From Reichenbachiella ulvae (GTDB taxonomy: Bacteria; Bacteroidota; Bacteroidia; Cytophagales; Cyclobacteriaceae): 64,000 nucleotides of DNA. The stretch lies in contig NZ_JAOYOD010000001.1 in the NCBI RefSeq assembly GCF_025833875.1, forward strand, positions 5,305,501 to 5,369,500, read 5' to 3'. A model generated the notes under the pieces. It did not search any database and was not told the origin of the DNA. It saw only the letters and a program-made list of their open reading frames with translations. A program made the position numbers and the translations under genes. Within the stretch, counting starts at the first letter, position 1; every line of letters begins with the position of its first letter. Shown one piece after another: positions 45,356 to 53,219 of this stretch.

Positions 45356-46228
45356 TTAGTTTTTCAGCATTTCTTGCAGCATCTTTCCATAGAGTTCCTT
45401 TGGGGACTTTTGGGAGAGGTCTGCCAGCTCTTCGAGATCCATTTCTAGCTCGTCTTTTTTCTTATGGCCCAATTCTGGGAAGTCCTCGTCTCTGAACTGA
45501 AAGACGCTCCATTCTCCTTCGCTATATTCCAGGGCAGTTAGGTTTTCGATCCAGTCGCCAGAGTTGAGGTACATCACCGTACCTTTTTCGGTTACATATT
45601 CCCGCATTTCAGGGTGGTGGATATGACCGCAGATTACATATTTGAAATCATTGTCTGCCGCGATCTCCGTGGCAGTTTGTTCGAATTGATTGATGAATTT
45701 CACGGCGCTTTTCACGCTGTTCTTTACTTTTTTGGATAGCGAAATCCTACCCTGACCGATGAACTCCGAAACGAAGTTGACCACCTGGTTGATCCAGATC
45801 AGCGAATCGTACCCAATGGCGCCCAGTTTGGCCACCCAGCGCGAGTGCTGCATGGTCACATCAAATACGTCCCCATGAAATACCCAGGCTTTTTCGCCCT
45901 TCAGCTCCAATACCAGTTTGTTCTGTAGCTCGAAAGATCCCACCGAGAAGCCTTCAAACTTTCTGAGCATCTCGTCATGGTTACCCGTGATGTAGGTGAC
46001 AGGGATGCCTTTTGAGATCCATTTGAATATCTGGCTCACCACTTTCATGTGGCTTTTGGGCCAGTAGCGCTTGCTAAATTGCCAGATGTCGATGATGTCT
46101 CCATTGAGGATCACCTTTTGAGGTGCGATGCTCTTGAGGTAGGCCAGGAGTTCTTTGGCTCGACACCCATAGGTGCCCAGATGGATATCGGAGAGCACCA
46201 GTATGTCTACGTTTCTTTTGTTTTTCAT
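45356..46228 (-). CDS. LpxH-like metallophosphoesterase (UDP-2,3-diacylglucosamine hydrolase family)
   Basis: A 290-residue calcineurin-like phosphoesterase. Metal ligands are visible: Asp14 and His16 (LSDIHLG), Asp44 (NGDIIDIW), Asn83-His84 (TGNHDE), then FHGDVFD and CGHIHHPE near residues 205-212. Members hydrolyse UDP-diacylglucosamine in lipid A synthesis, but this one is a longer LpxH-like paralogue, so another phosphodiester substrate is possible. First large gene of a minus-strand operon with a glycosyltransferase and GH1 glycosidase, which suggests glycolipid metabolism. Confidence 0.82.
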   Translation of the reverse strand: MKNKRNVDILVLSDIHLGTYGCRAKELLAYLKSIAPQKVILNGDIIDIWQFSKRYWPKSHMKVVSQIFKWISKGIPVTYITGNHDEMLRKFEGFSVGSFELQNKLVLELKGEKAWVFHGDVFDVTMQHSRWVAKLGAIGYDSLIWINQVVNFVSEFIGQGRISLSKKVKNSVKSAVKFINQFEQTATEIAADNDFKYVICGHIHHPEMREYVTEKGTVMYLNSGDWIENLTALEYSEGEWSVFQFRDEDFPELGHKKKDELEMDLEELADLSQKSPKELYGKMLQEMLKN

Positions 46229-46384
46229 CTAGTTGGACTTTAGCGGTGACCGCAGTGGGTTGATGAACTGCGCTACCAGTGAAAAGAGGAATTCTTGCAG
46301 CCACCTGAATAGGTAGATGAGCTTGCTTCTTTTGGAAGGGTGGGATTTCACTTTGAATGCGGGGAAGGAAGGAGAGTAGTTCAT
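46229..46384 (-). CDS. Predicted 51-residue basic small protein at the head of the LpxH-like operon
   Basis: An ATG at 46384 gives a 51-codon frame whose TAG stop (46229-46231) is directly adjacent to the ATG of the phosphoesterase gene. It is rich in Lys/Arg and has an amphipathic or hydrophobic stretch (LIYLFRWLQEFLFSLVAQFI, about 22-41). The tight junction suggests a real coupled gene, but it is short and no family is known. Confidence 0.45.
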   Translation of the reverse strand: MNYSPSFPAFKVKSHPSKRSKLIYLFRWLQEFLFSLVAQFINPLRSPLKSN

Positions 46385-46528
46385 GATCGTTTATTTACAA
46401 AAGTGGATTAGCTATGTTATTGGGTCGTTTTCTCACAATTATTTTTGTGTTAAAACCCTCTGCTTGAATGAGATAATCAGGAAGGAATACTTATCATTGA
46501 GATAATATAGCATGTAGTATTTCTTAAA

Positions 46529-47245
46529 ATGAGCAAGCAAAAACAGTCTCTCACCGTCCCTGAGGTGATGAAGCTACTAGAAGCCCAATCCAACGCTGAA
46601 GTCAGGGAGCAGCGCGCCAGTAAGTTTGGCATCACAGCCAATGATTCACTGGGACTGACCATAAAGGAGTTGAAAGAGATAGCCCGAGGAATCGAAAAGG
46701 ACAATGAACTGGCACTTGGGTTATTCGAGACGGGTGTCTACGAAGCTCGAATGCTGTTGCCCCTATTGTTTAGCCCTAAAATGGTGACGCCAGAATTGAT
46801 GGACCAATGGGTGACGCAGTTTGAATCCTGGGAGATCTGTGATCACTTTTGCATGAGTTTTTTGGGACAGACGCCCTATGCCTATGCGAAGGTTTCCGAA
46901 TGGATTGATCGTGAAAGTGAGTTCGAAAGACGTGCAGGTATAGCGCTGATGATAGGCTATCATTTCGGTCATAAGAAAGCGCCTAATTCGGATTTTGAAG
47001 CCTTCCTTCCTTTGATCGAAACGTATGCCTTTGATGGACGCAATTTCGTCAAGAAGGCCTTAAGTTGGGCGCTGAGAACCATAGGCAAGCGCAACGATGA
47101 CTTAACCGAACGAGCCATTGCCTGTTGTGAATCTCTCCTCCAGCAGGACCACAAGTCTGCCCATTGGATCGCCAGGGATGCCCTCAGAGAGTTTAGCAAG
47201 CCAGGCTTCAAAACACAGCGCTATCCAAGGGAGGTGTATGGGTGA
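46529..47245 (+). CDS. DNA alkylation repair protein, AlkD-like
   Basis: A 238-residue all-helical, HEAT-like protein of the AlkD family, which removes or repairs alkylated bases, chiefly N3- and N7-alkyl purines, without flipping them. Segments that match the family include FGITANDSLGLTIKELKEIA, WEICDHFCMSFLG, FERRAGIALM and the late FVKKALSWALRTIGKRN. Length typical (about 220-240). It stands alone on the plus strand. Confidence 0.88.
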   Translation: MSKQKQSLTVPEVMKLLEAQSNAEVREQRASKFGITANDSLGLTIKELKEIARGIEKDNELALGLFETGVYEARMLLPLLFSPKMVTPELMDQWVTQFESWEICDHFCMSFLGQTPYAYAKVSEWIDRESEFERRAGIALMIGYHFGHKKAPNSDFEAFLPLIETYAFDGRNFVKKALSWALRTIGKRNDDLTERAIACCESLLQQDHKSAHWIARDALREFSKPGFKTQRYPREVYG

Positions 47246-47297
47246 GAAGGAATTGTTTTTATCCTGAATGCAGGATTACATGAACACTTTGAATTTC

Positions 47298-47329
47298 TAT
47301 AAGCTTGTTCTTTTATCCAAAAGCTTATA
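47298..47329. terminator. Hairpin downstream of the AlkD-like gene
   Basis: TATAAGCTT and AAGCTTATA form a 9-bp stem around a 14-base loop, 53 bases after the AlkD-like stop. There is no strong T-run, so termination is only possible. It overlaps the end of a coding-like remnant on the minus strand. Confidence 0.4.
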
Positions 47330-47513
47330 TTCTTAAACTTATTTCGAAGAGATATTGTTTCCTCTTACTATCAAGCCAGAGGGGGATGGTCTTACTTTTC
47401 GTAATCACCTTGCCAATTTGAAAATACAGGCCCGTATCTATCTTTTGATTCCGGCTATTGAGGAAATATATCAACAGCCAATATTCAAATCTATTGGGGT
47501 AATTGAGAATCCA
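47325..47513 (-). pseudogene. Coding-like C-terminal remnant without a start
   Basis: A minus-strand frame is open for 62 codons from just after a TAA at 47514 to a TAA at 47325. It reads like a real C-terminus (KIDTGLYFQIGKVITKSKT, then KQYLFEISLRI at the end) with an alternating pattern of an outer-membrane strand. There is no ATG, and the DUF3667 gene ends just upstream at 47527, so this is probably the tail of a decayed gene. Confidence 0.35.
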
Positions 47514-47526
47514 TTACTTAAGTCGG

Positions 47527-48243
47527 CTACTGAAGCCACCAATCCAATAAGATGCCAATTGAAACTAGAGTAATTACAAAACTTACCATCCCAAGGAGAT
47601 AGGCAAGAAAACTTTTAACATAAATGATTGCTTTGTGGGGTTGGAAAAACTGGCCGATGGCCCAGGAAACGTATATCAGCCCTAACATCCCACCGAGGTG
47701 AAGGATTTTAAGAGAAGTAATATTTTCTGCAATTCCGAAGACGGCATAGATAAGCATGCCGATGCCCATCACGAAAAACATGAGAACCAATATTTCGAAG
47801 AAATTGTAATTGTTTTTCCGAAAGAATAATTTGACCCACAGAGCAAAGAGGAAGGACATCATAATGTTGGCATAACCGTAATTTCCCTGCACCCAGTTAA
47901 ATATCATCATCACACTAGATGTGCTTTCATCAGAATGCACATTGATATAGCCATCTTCAAACTTGAGGATTCCTTGAGCTATTGAGTAGACCAATGAGCA
48001 TAGAATCAAGAAAATAACAGGTTTGACCAGTCTGTTTCGATCCTCTTGCAAGAATGATCGGATGTTTTCACCAGGACGGAGTATAAGTTCTCGGATAGTT
48101 AACAATATCCCTTTGTCCAGACTCAAGACACTTGCTATTTCTCTTTTGATGTATTGAAAATCTATTCTGGGAAGTTGTGCAGGTTGACCACAGTTAGAGC
48201 AATATTTTTGCTCAATGACTTGATTACAGTTTGGGCAGTTCAT
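47527..48243 (-). CDS. DUF3667-type zinc-ribbon membrane protein
   Basis: A 238-residue protein. The N-terminus is a zinc ribbon (Cys3-Cys6 and Cys16-Cys19 in MNCPNCNQ and YCSNCGQP), followed by a conserved ILRPGENIRSFLQEDRNRLVKPVIF block (about 53-77) and four to five membrane helices. This is the layout of DUF3667, a Bacteroidota family of unknown function in the inner membrane. No operon partner is visible. Confidence 0.85.
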   Translation of the reverse strand: MNCPNCNQVIEQKYCSNCGQPAQLPRIDFQYIKREIASVLSLDKGILLTIRELILRPGENIRSFLQEDRNRLVKPVIFLILCSLVYSIAQGILKFEDGYINVHSDESTSSVMMIFNWVQGNYGYANIMMSFLFALWVKLFFRKNNYNFFEILVLMFFVMGIGMLIYAVFGIAENITSLKILHLGGMLGLIYVSWAIGQFFQPHKAIIYVKSFLAYLLGMVSFVITLVSIGILLDWWLQ

Positions 48244-48364
48244 TGGAGTTAATTTGTTGGTGTTTTGTAGGACTCAACTTCAGTCTCTTTTTCCAGTAAG
48301 CTTATATCCTGAATTTTAAAAATAGGAAAAATCTAGATAACTGTCATCAGACTGGCAGCTGTGC

Positions 48365-48469
48365 TTAGACTACTTCTTTGTCCCAGGCAATCACTTGAAT
48401 TCCGTCAGACCAATGGGTTAGATTCGGTGAGCCGTGAAATAGCGCTGAGAATCTAATGTATTCCAAACT
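48365..48469 (-). pseudogene. Coding-like remnant directly after the GNAT gene
   Basis: Immediately past the GNAT stop, another frame stays open for 34 codons to a TAA at 48365. It reads SLEYIRFSALFHGSPNLT then HWSDGIQVIAWDKEVV, with amino-acid composition like real protein. It has no start of its own. It may be a decayed gene fragment or a repeated intergenic element; neither can be settled from this window. Confidence 0.3.
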
Positions 48470-48918
48470 TAATTTTTCGATTTCAACTCCATGTGGAGGA
48501 TGGGGTAGGGCTTGCCCGTAGCGTCCAGTTCGGAGCGATCGACAGATTCGAAACCCGAATGAAGGTAGAAACCGATTGCCTGTTGGTTTTGCTCATTGAC
48601 ATCCACTTTGCTTACATTCAGATGATCGACACTGTAGTTCAATAGCCCTTTGCCGATGGCTTTTCCTCTGAAGTCGGGGTGAATGAAGAGCATCTCCAAA
48701 TTGCCATCCGCTACACCCAAAAAGCCGATGATGTTGCCATATTCATTTTTTACACAGCGCAGTTCAACGGCATCCAGGTAGGTGTTCAGGATCAATGGCT
48801 TGAAATATTGGATGTCTTCTTCCTTCAGGAAGTCATGTGTGGCTCGGACAGAAGCTTCCCAAACCTCGACTATTTCGGGATAGTCGGTCTTTGCCACTTT
48901 TTGGATATTGGGGATCAT
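48469..48918 (-). CDS. GNAT-family N-acetyltransferase
   Basis: A 149-residue acetyltransferase. The acetyl-CoA loop is IHPDFRGKAIGKGLLNY (about 76-92), preceded by the strand GNLEMLF, and the C-terminus has DVNEQNQQAIGFYLHSGFE, the usual end of the GNAT fold. Acceptor unknown. Its start overlaps the uridine kinase stop by 4 bases, so the two are translationally coupled. Confidence 0.9.
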   Translation of the reverse strand: MIPNIQKVAKTDYPEIVEVWEASVRATHDFLKEEDIQYFKPLILNTYLDAVELRCVKNEYGNIIGFLGVADGNLEMLFIHPDFRGKAIGKGLLNYSVDHLNVSKVDVNEQNQQAIGFYLHSGFESVDRSELDATGKPYPILHMELKSKN

Positions 48919-49544
48919 TTCAGTCGGGTTCTCAAGAAACTCTGGATCACGTTTTTGGCCGTATCAAAGTTGCTGCCATTGTTGGGCACGATCAGGTCGA
49001 CCATGGTTTTGTAAGGCTCGATGTACTGCTGATAGGCAGGCATGACATGATGCTCAAAGCGGTATAAGACATCATCCAGGTCATAATTGCGTTCGATGGC
49101 ATCTCGCTTGATGCGACGTTTCATGGCCAGATGTATTTGGGTCTCTACAAATACCTTCAGATCGATTTGGTTTCTGATTTCCGCCTCATGAAAGATGAAA
49201 ATCCCCTCTACAATGATAATGGGGGCTGCTTTCGTTTCGACGTATTTGATCTCCGCATCAGGATTGTTGAATGTGTATTCTTTGCGACGGACGCTCTCTC
49301 CATTTTTCAGCTTTTTCAGATCCTCTGCAAAGGCCAGAAGGTCGATCGAGCTGGGACGATCAAAATCTTCCACTCCTCCTTCGTCCACGTATTGTTCCTC
49401 GATATCCCGGTAGTAATTGTCCAGCGACAGCACGCTGATCTGGTCTGGCTCGAAAGAGTTTTGCAGGTCTGAGAGTAATTTGGTTTTGCCTGAGGCTGTT
49501 CCGCCACAGATACCTACCACGTATGGAGAGTTAGAATCGCTCAA
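48915..49544 (-). CDS. udk: Uridine kinase
   Basis: A 209-residue P-loop kinase that phosphorylates uridine and cytidine with ATP or GTP in pyrimidine salvage. Walker A is GGTASGKT (14-21); LSLDNYYRD (38-46) carries the substrate-binding Asp/Tyr motif; the lid region has RRIKRDAIERN. Full length for the family. The start codon is TTG at 49544, since no ATG lies in the plausible range. Followed by a coupled GNAT gene. Confidence 0.93.
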   Translation of the reverse strand: MSDSNSPYVVGICGGTASGKTKLLSDLQNSFEPDQISVLSLDNYYRDIEEQYVDEGGVEDFDRPSSIDLLAFAEDLKKLKNGESVRRKEYTFNNPDAEIKYVETKAAPIIIVEGIFIFHEAEIRNQIDLKVFVETQIHLAMKRRIKRDAIERNYDLDDVLYRFEHHVMPAYQQYIEPYKTMVDLIVPNNGSNFDTAKNVIQSFLRTRLK

Positions 49545-49666
49545 TGTTGTTTGTTTTCGGTACTAAAGCTGCAAAATTAATCGCCTCTGTGGATAAAACC
49601 AGACTAGGACGCATTAACTCCCTGTAAGTTTCTATCTTTAGTCCAACAATCTAAATCATAATTGTA

Positions 49667-49948
49667 ATGAGTGAAAAACACAAAGGACAAGTAGAGCAAA
49701 TCCTAAACGAACTGGGTCGTAGAATCGACGACTTGATAGAAGAAGCCAAAGGAGCCAAAGATGAAATCCGTGATGAAGTAGAAGAGAAAATCCAGGAGCT
49801 GAAAAAGAAGAAAGAAGACCTGGAGGATGACTATACTGAGTTCAAAAACAAGAACGAAGGCAAGTGGGAGGAAATCAAAAATCACCTGGCCTCAGCAGCA
49901 GAAGAAATCAAGCTGGCAGCCGAAGCGGCATTCAAGAAAAAATCTTAA
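49667..49948 (+). CDS. Small highly charged coiled-coil protein
   Basis: A 93-residue soluble protein made almost entirely of charged helix (Glu/Lys-rich, heptad-like, about 5-80) with an alanine-rich end. This resembles small stress-linked coiled-coil proteins and apolipoprotein-like helices; no exact family is claimed. It starts a plus-strand group and is followed by the ABC-F gene after 78 bases. Confidence 0.7.
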   Translation: MSEKHKGQVEQILNELGRRIDDLIEEAKGAKDEIRDEVEEKIQELKKKKEDLEDDYTEFKNKNEGKWEEIKNHLASAAEEIKLAAEAAFKKKS

Positions 49949-50026
49949 TAGAATTAATCCTCCCAGAGACATGGGGCAGACGCGAAGTTCGGCTAGTTTT
50001 GCGACACAAATCAAAAGAAGAAGTGT

Positions 50027-51910
50027 ATGCCTCCAATTGCCGTCTCTGTAGAAAAATTAAGCAAGAGTTATAACGAAAAGCAGCTTTTCGAAGGCATCAC
50101 TTTCGGAATCGATCAGGGACAGAAGGTGGCCCTGGTCGGAGTAAATGGTTGTGGTAAAACGACTTTGCTCAATATCATTTCTGGCAAGGATACGCAAGAC
50201 GAAGGGGAGGTTTCCTTTCAGCGGGACTTGAAAGTTTCCTATTTGGCTCAGTCTCCTGATTTGTCGGGTTTCGAAACCGTATTGGATTCGATTTTTGATC
50301 CTACACATCCTGAATCCCGACTGCTGGGAGAATACTGGCAATTGGTAGAGAAGGATGCGCCGACGGATGCCGATCAGGCGCGTATCGAGGTGCTGGTGTC
50401 TGAAATAGATGCGATCAATGCCTGGGATTACGAATTTCGCCTGAAAGAAATCCTGGGCAAGCTGGGCATCAACGATCTAAGGCAAAAAATCAGCAGCATG
50501 TCCGGGGGCCAGCAAAAGCGAATTGCGCTTGCCAAAGCCCTACTTGACCAGCCGGATTTTCTGCTTCTAGATGAGCCGACTAACCATTTGGATCTCGATA
50601 TCATCGAATGGCTCGAAGATTATCTGGATACCGCCAATCTGTCCTTGCTGATGGTGACGCACGACCGCTATTTTCTGGATCGGGTGTGCAACGAGATCGT
50701 AGAGATCGACCGAGGGCAGATTCACAAATACAACGGCAACTATGCCTACTACCTGGAGAAAAAAGCCGAACAGGAAGAAATCCAACAGGTCGAAAAAGAC
50801 AAAGCCAAAAACTTACTTAGCAAGGAGCTGGAATGGATGCGCCGACAACCAAAGGCGCGTGGTACCAAAGCAAAATATCGTGTAGACGCTTTTCACGAAA
50901 CGAAAAAGAAGGCGAAGGTAGATCTGAGCAAGCAGCAGATGGAAATCAAGCTGTCGGGCCGTAGACAGGGTAAGAAAATCCTTGAACTCAAGGATGTGGC
51001 CAAATCCTGGGCGGATCAACCCATCTTTTCTAATTTCTCCCATGTTTTTACCCGAGGAGAAAAAGTCGGTATCGTCGGACAGAACGGAACGGGAAAGTCT
51101 ACTTTTTTGAATGTGCTCACCGGTAGTGTAGCCTCAGATGCAGGAGAGATCGATCAGGGACTGAATACGGTCTTTGGCTATTACCATCAGCAGACCATAG
51201 AGGAGGATCCGGGCAAAAAGGTGATCGATGTAATATCGGAGATCGCCGATGCGATTCAGCTGGAGGATGGCAGCACGATTTCAGCCTCTCAATTGCTCAA
51301 CCAATTCCTTTTTCCTCCCAAGGCGCAACATGACTTTGTGGCCAAATTGAGTGGGGGAGAGAAGCGTCGATTGCAGTTGCTCAAGGTCCTTATTTCCAAT
51401 CCTAATTTCCTGATCCTCGATGAGCCTACCAACGACCTGGACATCGTTACGCTCAATGTGCTGGAGGACTATCTCGACAATTTCCAGGGCTGCCTGATGA
51501 TTGTGTCTCACGATAGGTGTTTTATGGACAGGCTGGTGGATCATTTGTTCGTGTTTGACGAAAGCGCGACCATTAAGGACTTTCCGGGCAACTATACCGA
51601 TTACAGAACCCAACTGGAAGAGGAGAAGAAGGCCCAACATGCTCAGAGTAGTGCGCCAAAAACAGACAACACCACCAAGGTGCGAACTGAGGAGAAGCGC
51701 AAGTTGAGCTACAACGAAAAAAGAGAGTTTGAATCCCTGGAGTCTGAGATAGAAAAGCTCAACGAGCGAAAGGCTGAACTGGAGGAGTGGATGAACTCGG
51801 GCGAAATGGATCATGAAAAGCTATCTACCTGGTCTCAGGAACTGCAGGAAGTCAACGATTCGCTGGACGAAAAAGAGATGCGCTGGCTCGAGCTCTCAGA
51901 GTTGGCCTGA
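50027..51910 (+). CDS. ABC-F family ATPase (Uup-like)
   Basis: A 627-residue soluble protein with two ABC ATPase domains: Walker A GVNGCGKTT and GQNGTGKST, signature SGGQQKR and SGGEKRR, Walker B LLLDEPTNHLD and LILDEPTNDLD. A linker and a C-terminal coiled coil (about 540-625) are as in Uup. ABC-F proteins act on ribosomes or, for Uup, in DNA and translation stress. It has no membrane segment, so it is not a transporter. Confidence 0.92.
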   Translation: MPPIAVSVEKLSKSYNEKQLFEGITFGIDQGQKVALVGVNGCGKTTLLNIISGKDTQDEGEVSFQRDLKVSYLAQSPDLSGFETVLDSIFDPTHPESRLLGEYWQLVEKDAPTDADQARIEVLVSEIDAINAWDYEFRLKEILGKLGINDLRQKISSMSGGQQKRIALAKALLDQPDFLLLDEPTNHLDLDIIEWLEDYLDTANLSLLMVTHDRYFLDRVCNEIVEIDRGQIHKYNGNYAYYLEKKAEQEEIQQVEKDKAKNLLSKELEWMRRQPKARGTKAKYRVDAFHETKKKAKVDLSKQQMEIKLSGRRQGKKILELKDVAKSWADQPIFSNFSHVFTRGEKVGIVGQNGTGKSTFLNVLTGSVASDAGEIDQGLNTVFGYYHQQTIEEDPGKKVIDVISEIADAIQLEDGSTISASQLLNQFLFPPKAQHDFVAKLSGGEKRRLQLLKVLISNPNFLILDEPTNDLDIVTLNVLEDYLDNFQGCLMIVSHDRCFMDRLVDHLFVFDESATIKDFPGNYTDYRTQLEEEKKAQHAQSSAPKTDNTTKVRTEEKRKLSYNEKREFESLESEIEKLNERKAELEEWMNSGEMDHEKLSTWSQELQEVNDSLDEKEMRWLELSELA

Positions 51911-51916
51911 TCAAAG

Positions 51917-51936
51917 CGGACAATTCCTGTTGTCCG
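51917..51936 (+). terminator. Short hairpin after the ABC-F gene
   Basis: CGGACAA and TTGTCCG form a 7-bp stem with a 6-base loop, starting 6 bases past the ABC-F stop. No T-run follows, so it may be a weak terminator or an mRNA-end structure. Confidence 0.45.
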
Positions 51937-52082
51937 AGTGTCCGATATCGTTACATGTATTTTATGGTGATATTCTGAAATGTTTGTTTTCTAGCTGTTT
52001 AGGCGGTTTTAGTTTTTTGGCACAAGCTTTGGCATAATAGAGTCAAAGGTCAAAACTCAAAATAAATAAAACCAAAAGAGCC

Positions 52083-52307
52083 ATGTCAAGCGGATGGAAA
52101 TGGAACGATAAAAGAGTCTTAATAATTTTGCTGGGTGTAATAGCCGCAGTGATCATTGGGTATTCTTCTAATGCTTCGGATCTGTCTGTGGAACGCGGCT
52201 GGGTGAAAGCCAACCATGCCTCAATCGGACAGGTTGAGTTACCAAGGCTGATCTCGCTTACGGACATCAGCCGAGGCGTTCAAACATATTTCAAACTAAA
52301 CCAATAA
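52083..52307 (+). CDS. Small single-pass membrane protein
   Basis: A 74-residue protein with one membrane helix (about 12-28, LIILLGVIAAVIIGY) and a soluble C-terminus. It ends 4 bases before the PspC-like gene on the same strand, so the two are probably co-translated. No family was recognised. Confidence 0.65.
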   Translation: MSSGWKWNDKRVLIILLGVIAAVIIGYSSNASDLSVERGWVKANHASIGQVELPRLISLTDISRGVQTYFKLNQ

Positions 52308-52311
52308 GAAG

Positions 52312-52494
52312 ATGACACGAATATTGAAAAAATCACAGGACAAAGTTTTTGGAGGGGTATTGGGCGGTATTGCTGATTACCTGGGATGGGACTATACATT
52401 GGTACGTTTGGCATATGTGCTAATGACCATCATGTCGATTGGTTTCCCAGGGGTGATTATCTATCTCGTGCTTTGGTTTATCATGCCGGAGTAA
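52312..52494 (+). CDS. PspC-domain protein
   Basis: A 60-residue membrane protein that is essentially one PspC domain: FGGVLGGIADYLGWD (about 14-28), then a hydrophobic helix (32-57) ending LVLWFIMPE. In phage-shock systems PspC senses envelope stress, but no pspA gene is nearby. Its last 75 bases overlap the 3' end of the phosphopantetheinyl transferase gene on the other strand. Confidence 0.88.
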   Translation: MTRILKKSQDKVFGGVLGGIADYLGWDYTLVRLAYVLMTIMSIGFPGVIIYLVLWFIMPE

Positions 52495-53121
52495 AACATA
52501 GGAAATAATCAAATCATCGTGACGATGATAGTGAATGTCATAGAAGCTTGGTTGATAGAGTGCATCGGTACTCTTGACCAAAGGGCTTAGATGACATTTT
52601 TCTTTTGTATAAACGATCTCACAGTCATGGAAACCCATGAATTGCCTGCTGATGGCAAATTGCATTTTGTAAAAAGCTTCCTTTATAGAAAAGAACAAAG
52701 TACTTAGGAAGTCGGCTTTCTCTGGATAGCATTGATTCAGTTGATTGATTTCCCTGGGAGTAAAAAGCAGTTGCCATAGCTCTCGGGTGATTCTACCTAT
52801 TCTTTCCAGGTCTAGACCTACAGAGCGAATCCAAACATTTTTGGTGACCATAGCACCTGCCATTCCATTCGTATGGCTGATTGATCCTGAATATCCTTCA
52901 GGCCAGATGGGTGCACCTTCCTGGTCTTTAAGTATCGGGGCATCTGCTCCGAAATGCTCCAGGCACTGGTGGGCACTGTATCGCCCTCTGCAAAAATCCA
53001 ATTGTCTGGTGGGTTCGAAATTTTGATAAATGGAAAGCTCTTCAGCATGTAATACTTCAGCACCTAAGTTTTGGTTGGTAAAGCAAGCTCGAGCCTCTTC
53101 AGGCAAGAAAATGTCAATCAT
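52420..53121 (-). CDS. 4'-phosphopantetheinyl transferase (Sfp/AcpT type)
   Basis: A 233-residue enzyme that moves phosphopantetheine from coenzyme A to the serine of carrier proteins. Seen: ISHTNG (81-86), VGLDLE with Asp104 and Glu106 for Mg2+, and SIKEAFYK with Lys147 and Glu148. It is the next gene after the type I PKS on the same strand, with 98 bases between them, and its probable target is Ser2072 of that PKS. The last 23 residues are the antisense of PspC coding sequence, so the tail is unusual. Confidence 0.88.
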   Translation of the reverse strand: MIDIFLPEEARACFTNQNLGAEVLHAEELSIYQNFEPTRQLDFCRGRYSAHQCLEHFGADAPILKDQEGAPIWPEGYSGSISHTNGMAGAMVTKNVWIRSVGLDLERIGRITRELWQLLFTPREINQLNQCYPEKADFLSTLFFSIKEAFYKMQFAISRQFMGFHDCEIVYTKEKCHLSPLVKSTDALYQPSFYDIHYHRHDDLIISYVLLRHDKPKHEIDNHPWETNRHDGH

Positions 53122-53219
53122 TAATAATTAGCTGGTTGTATGATTATCAGTTGAGATTAATCTGGTTTTAGGGGGTAAAAACATCGACTGCCTGAAGCTC
53201 AGACAGCCGATGTGGATAT

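Noticed and set aside
47355..47573. 72-codon plus-strand frame after the AlkD-like gene
   Set aside because: It lies opposite a more natural-looking minus-strand remnant and overlaps the DUF3667 gene end.
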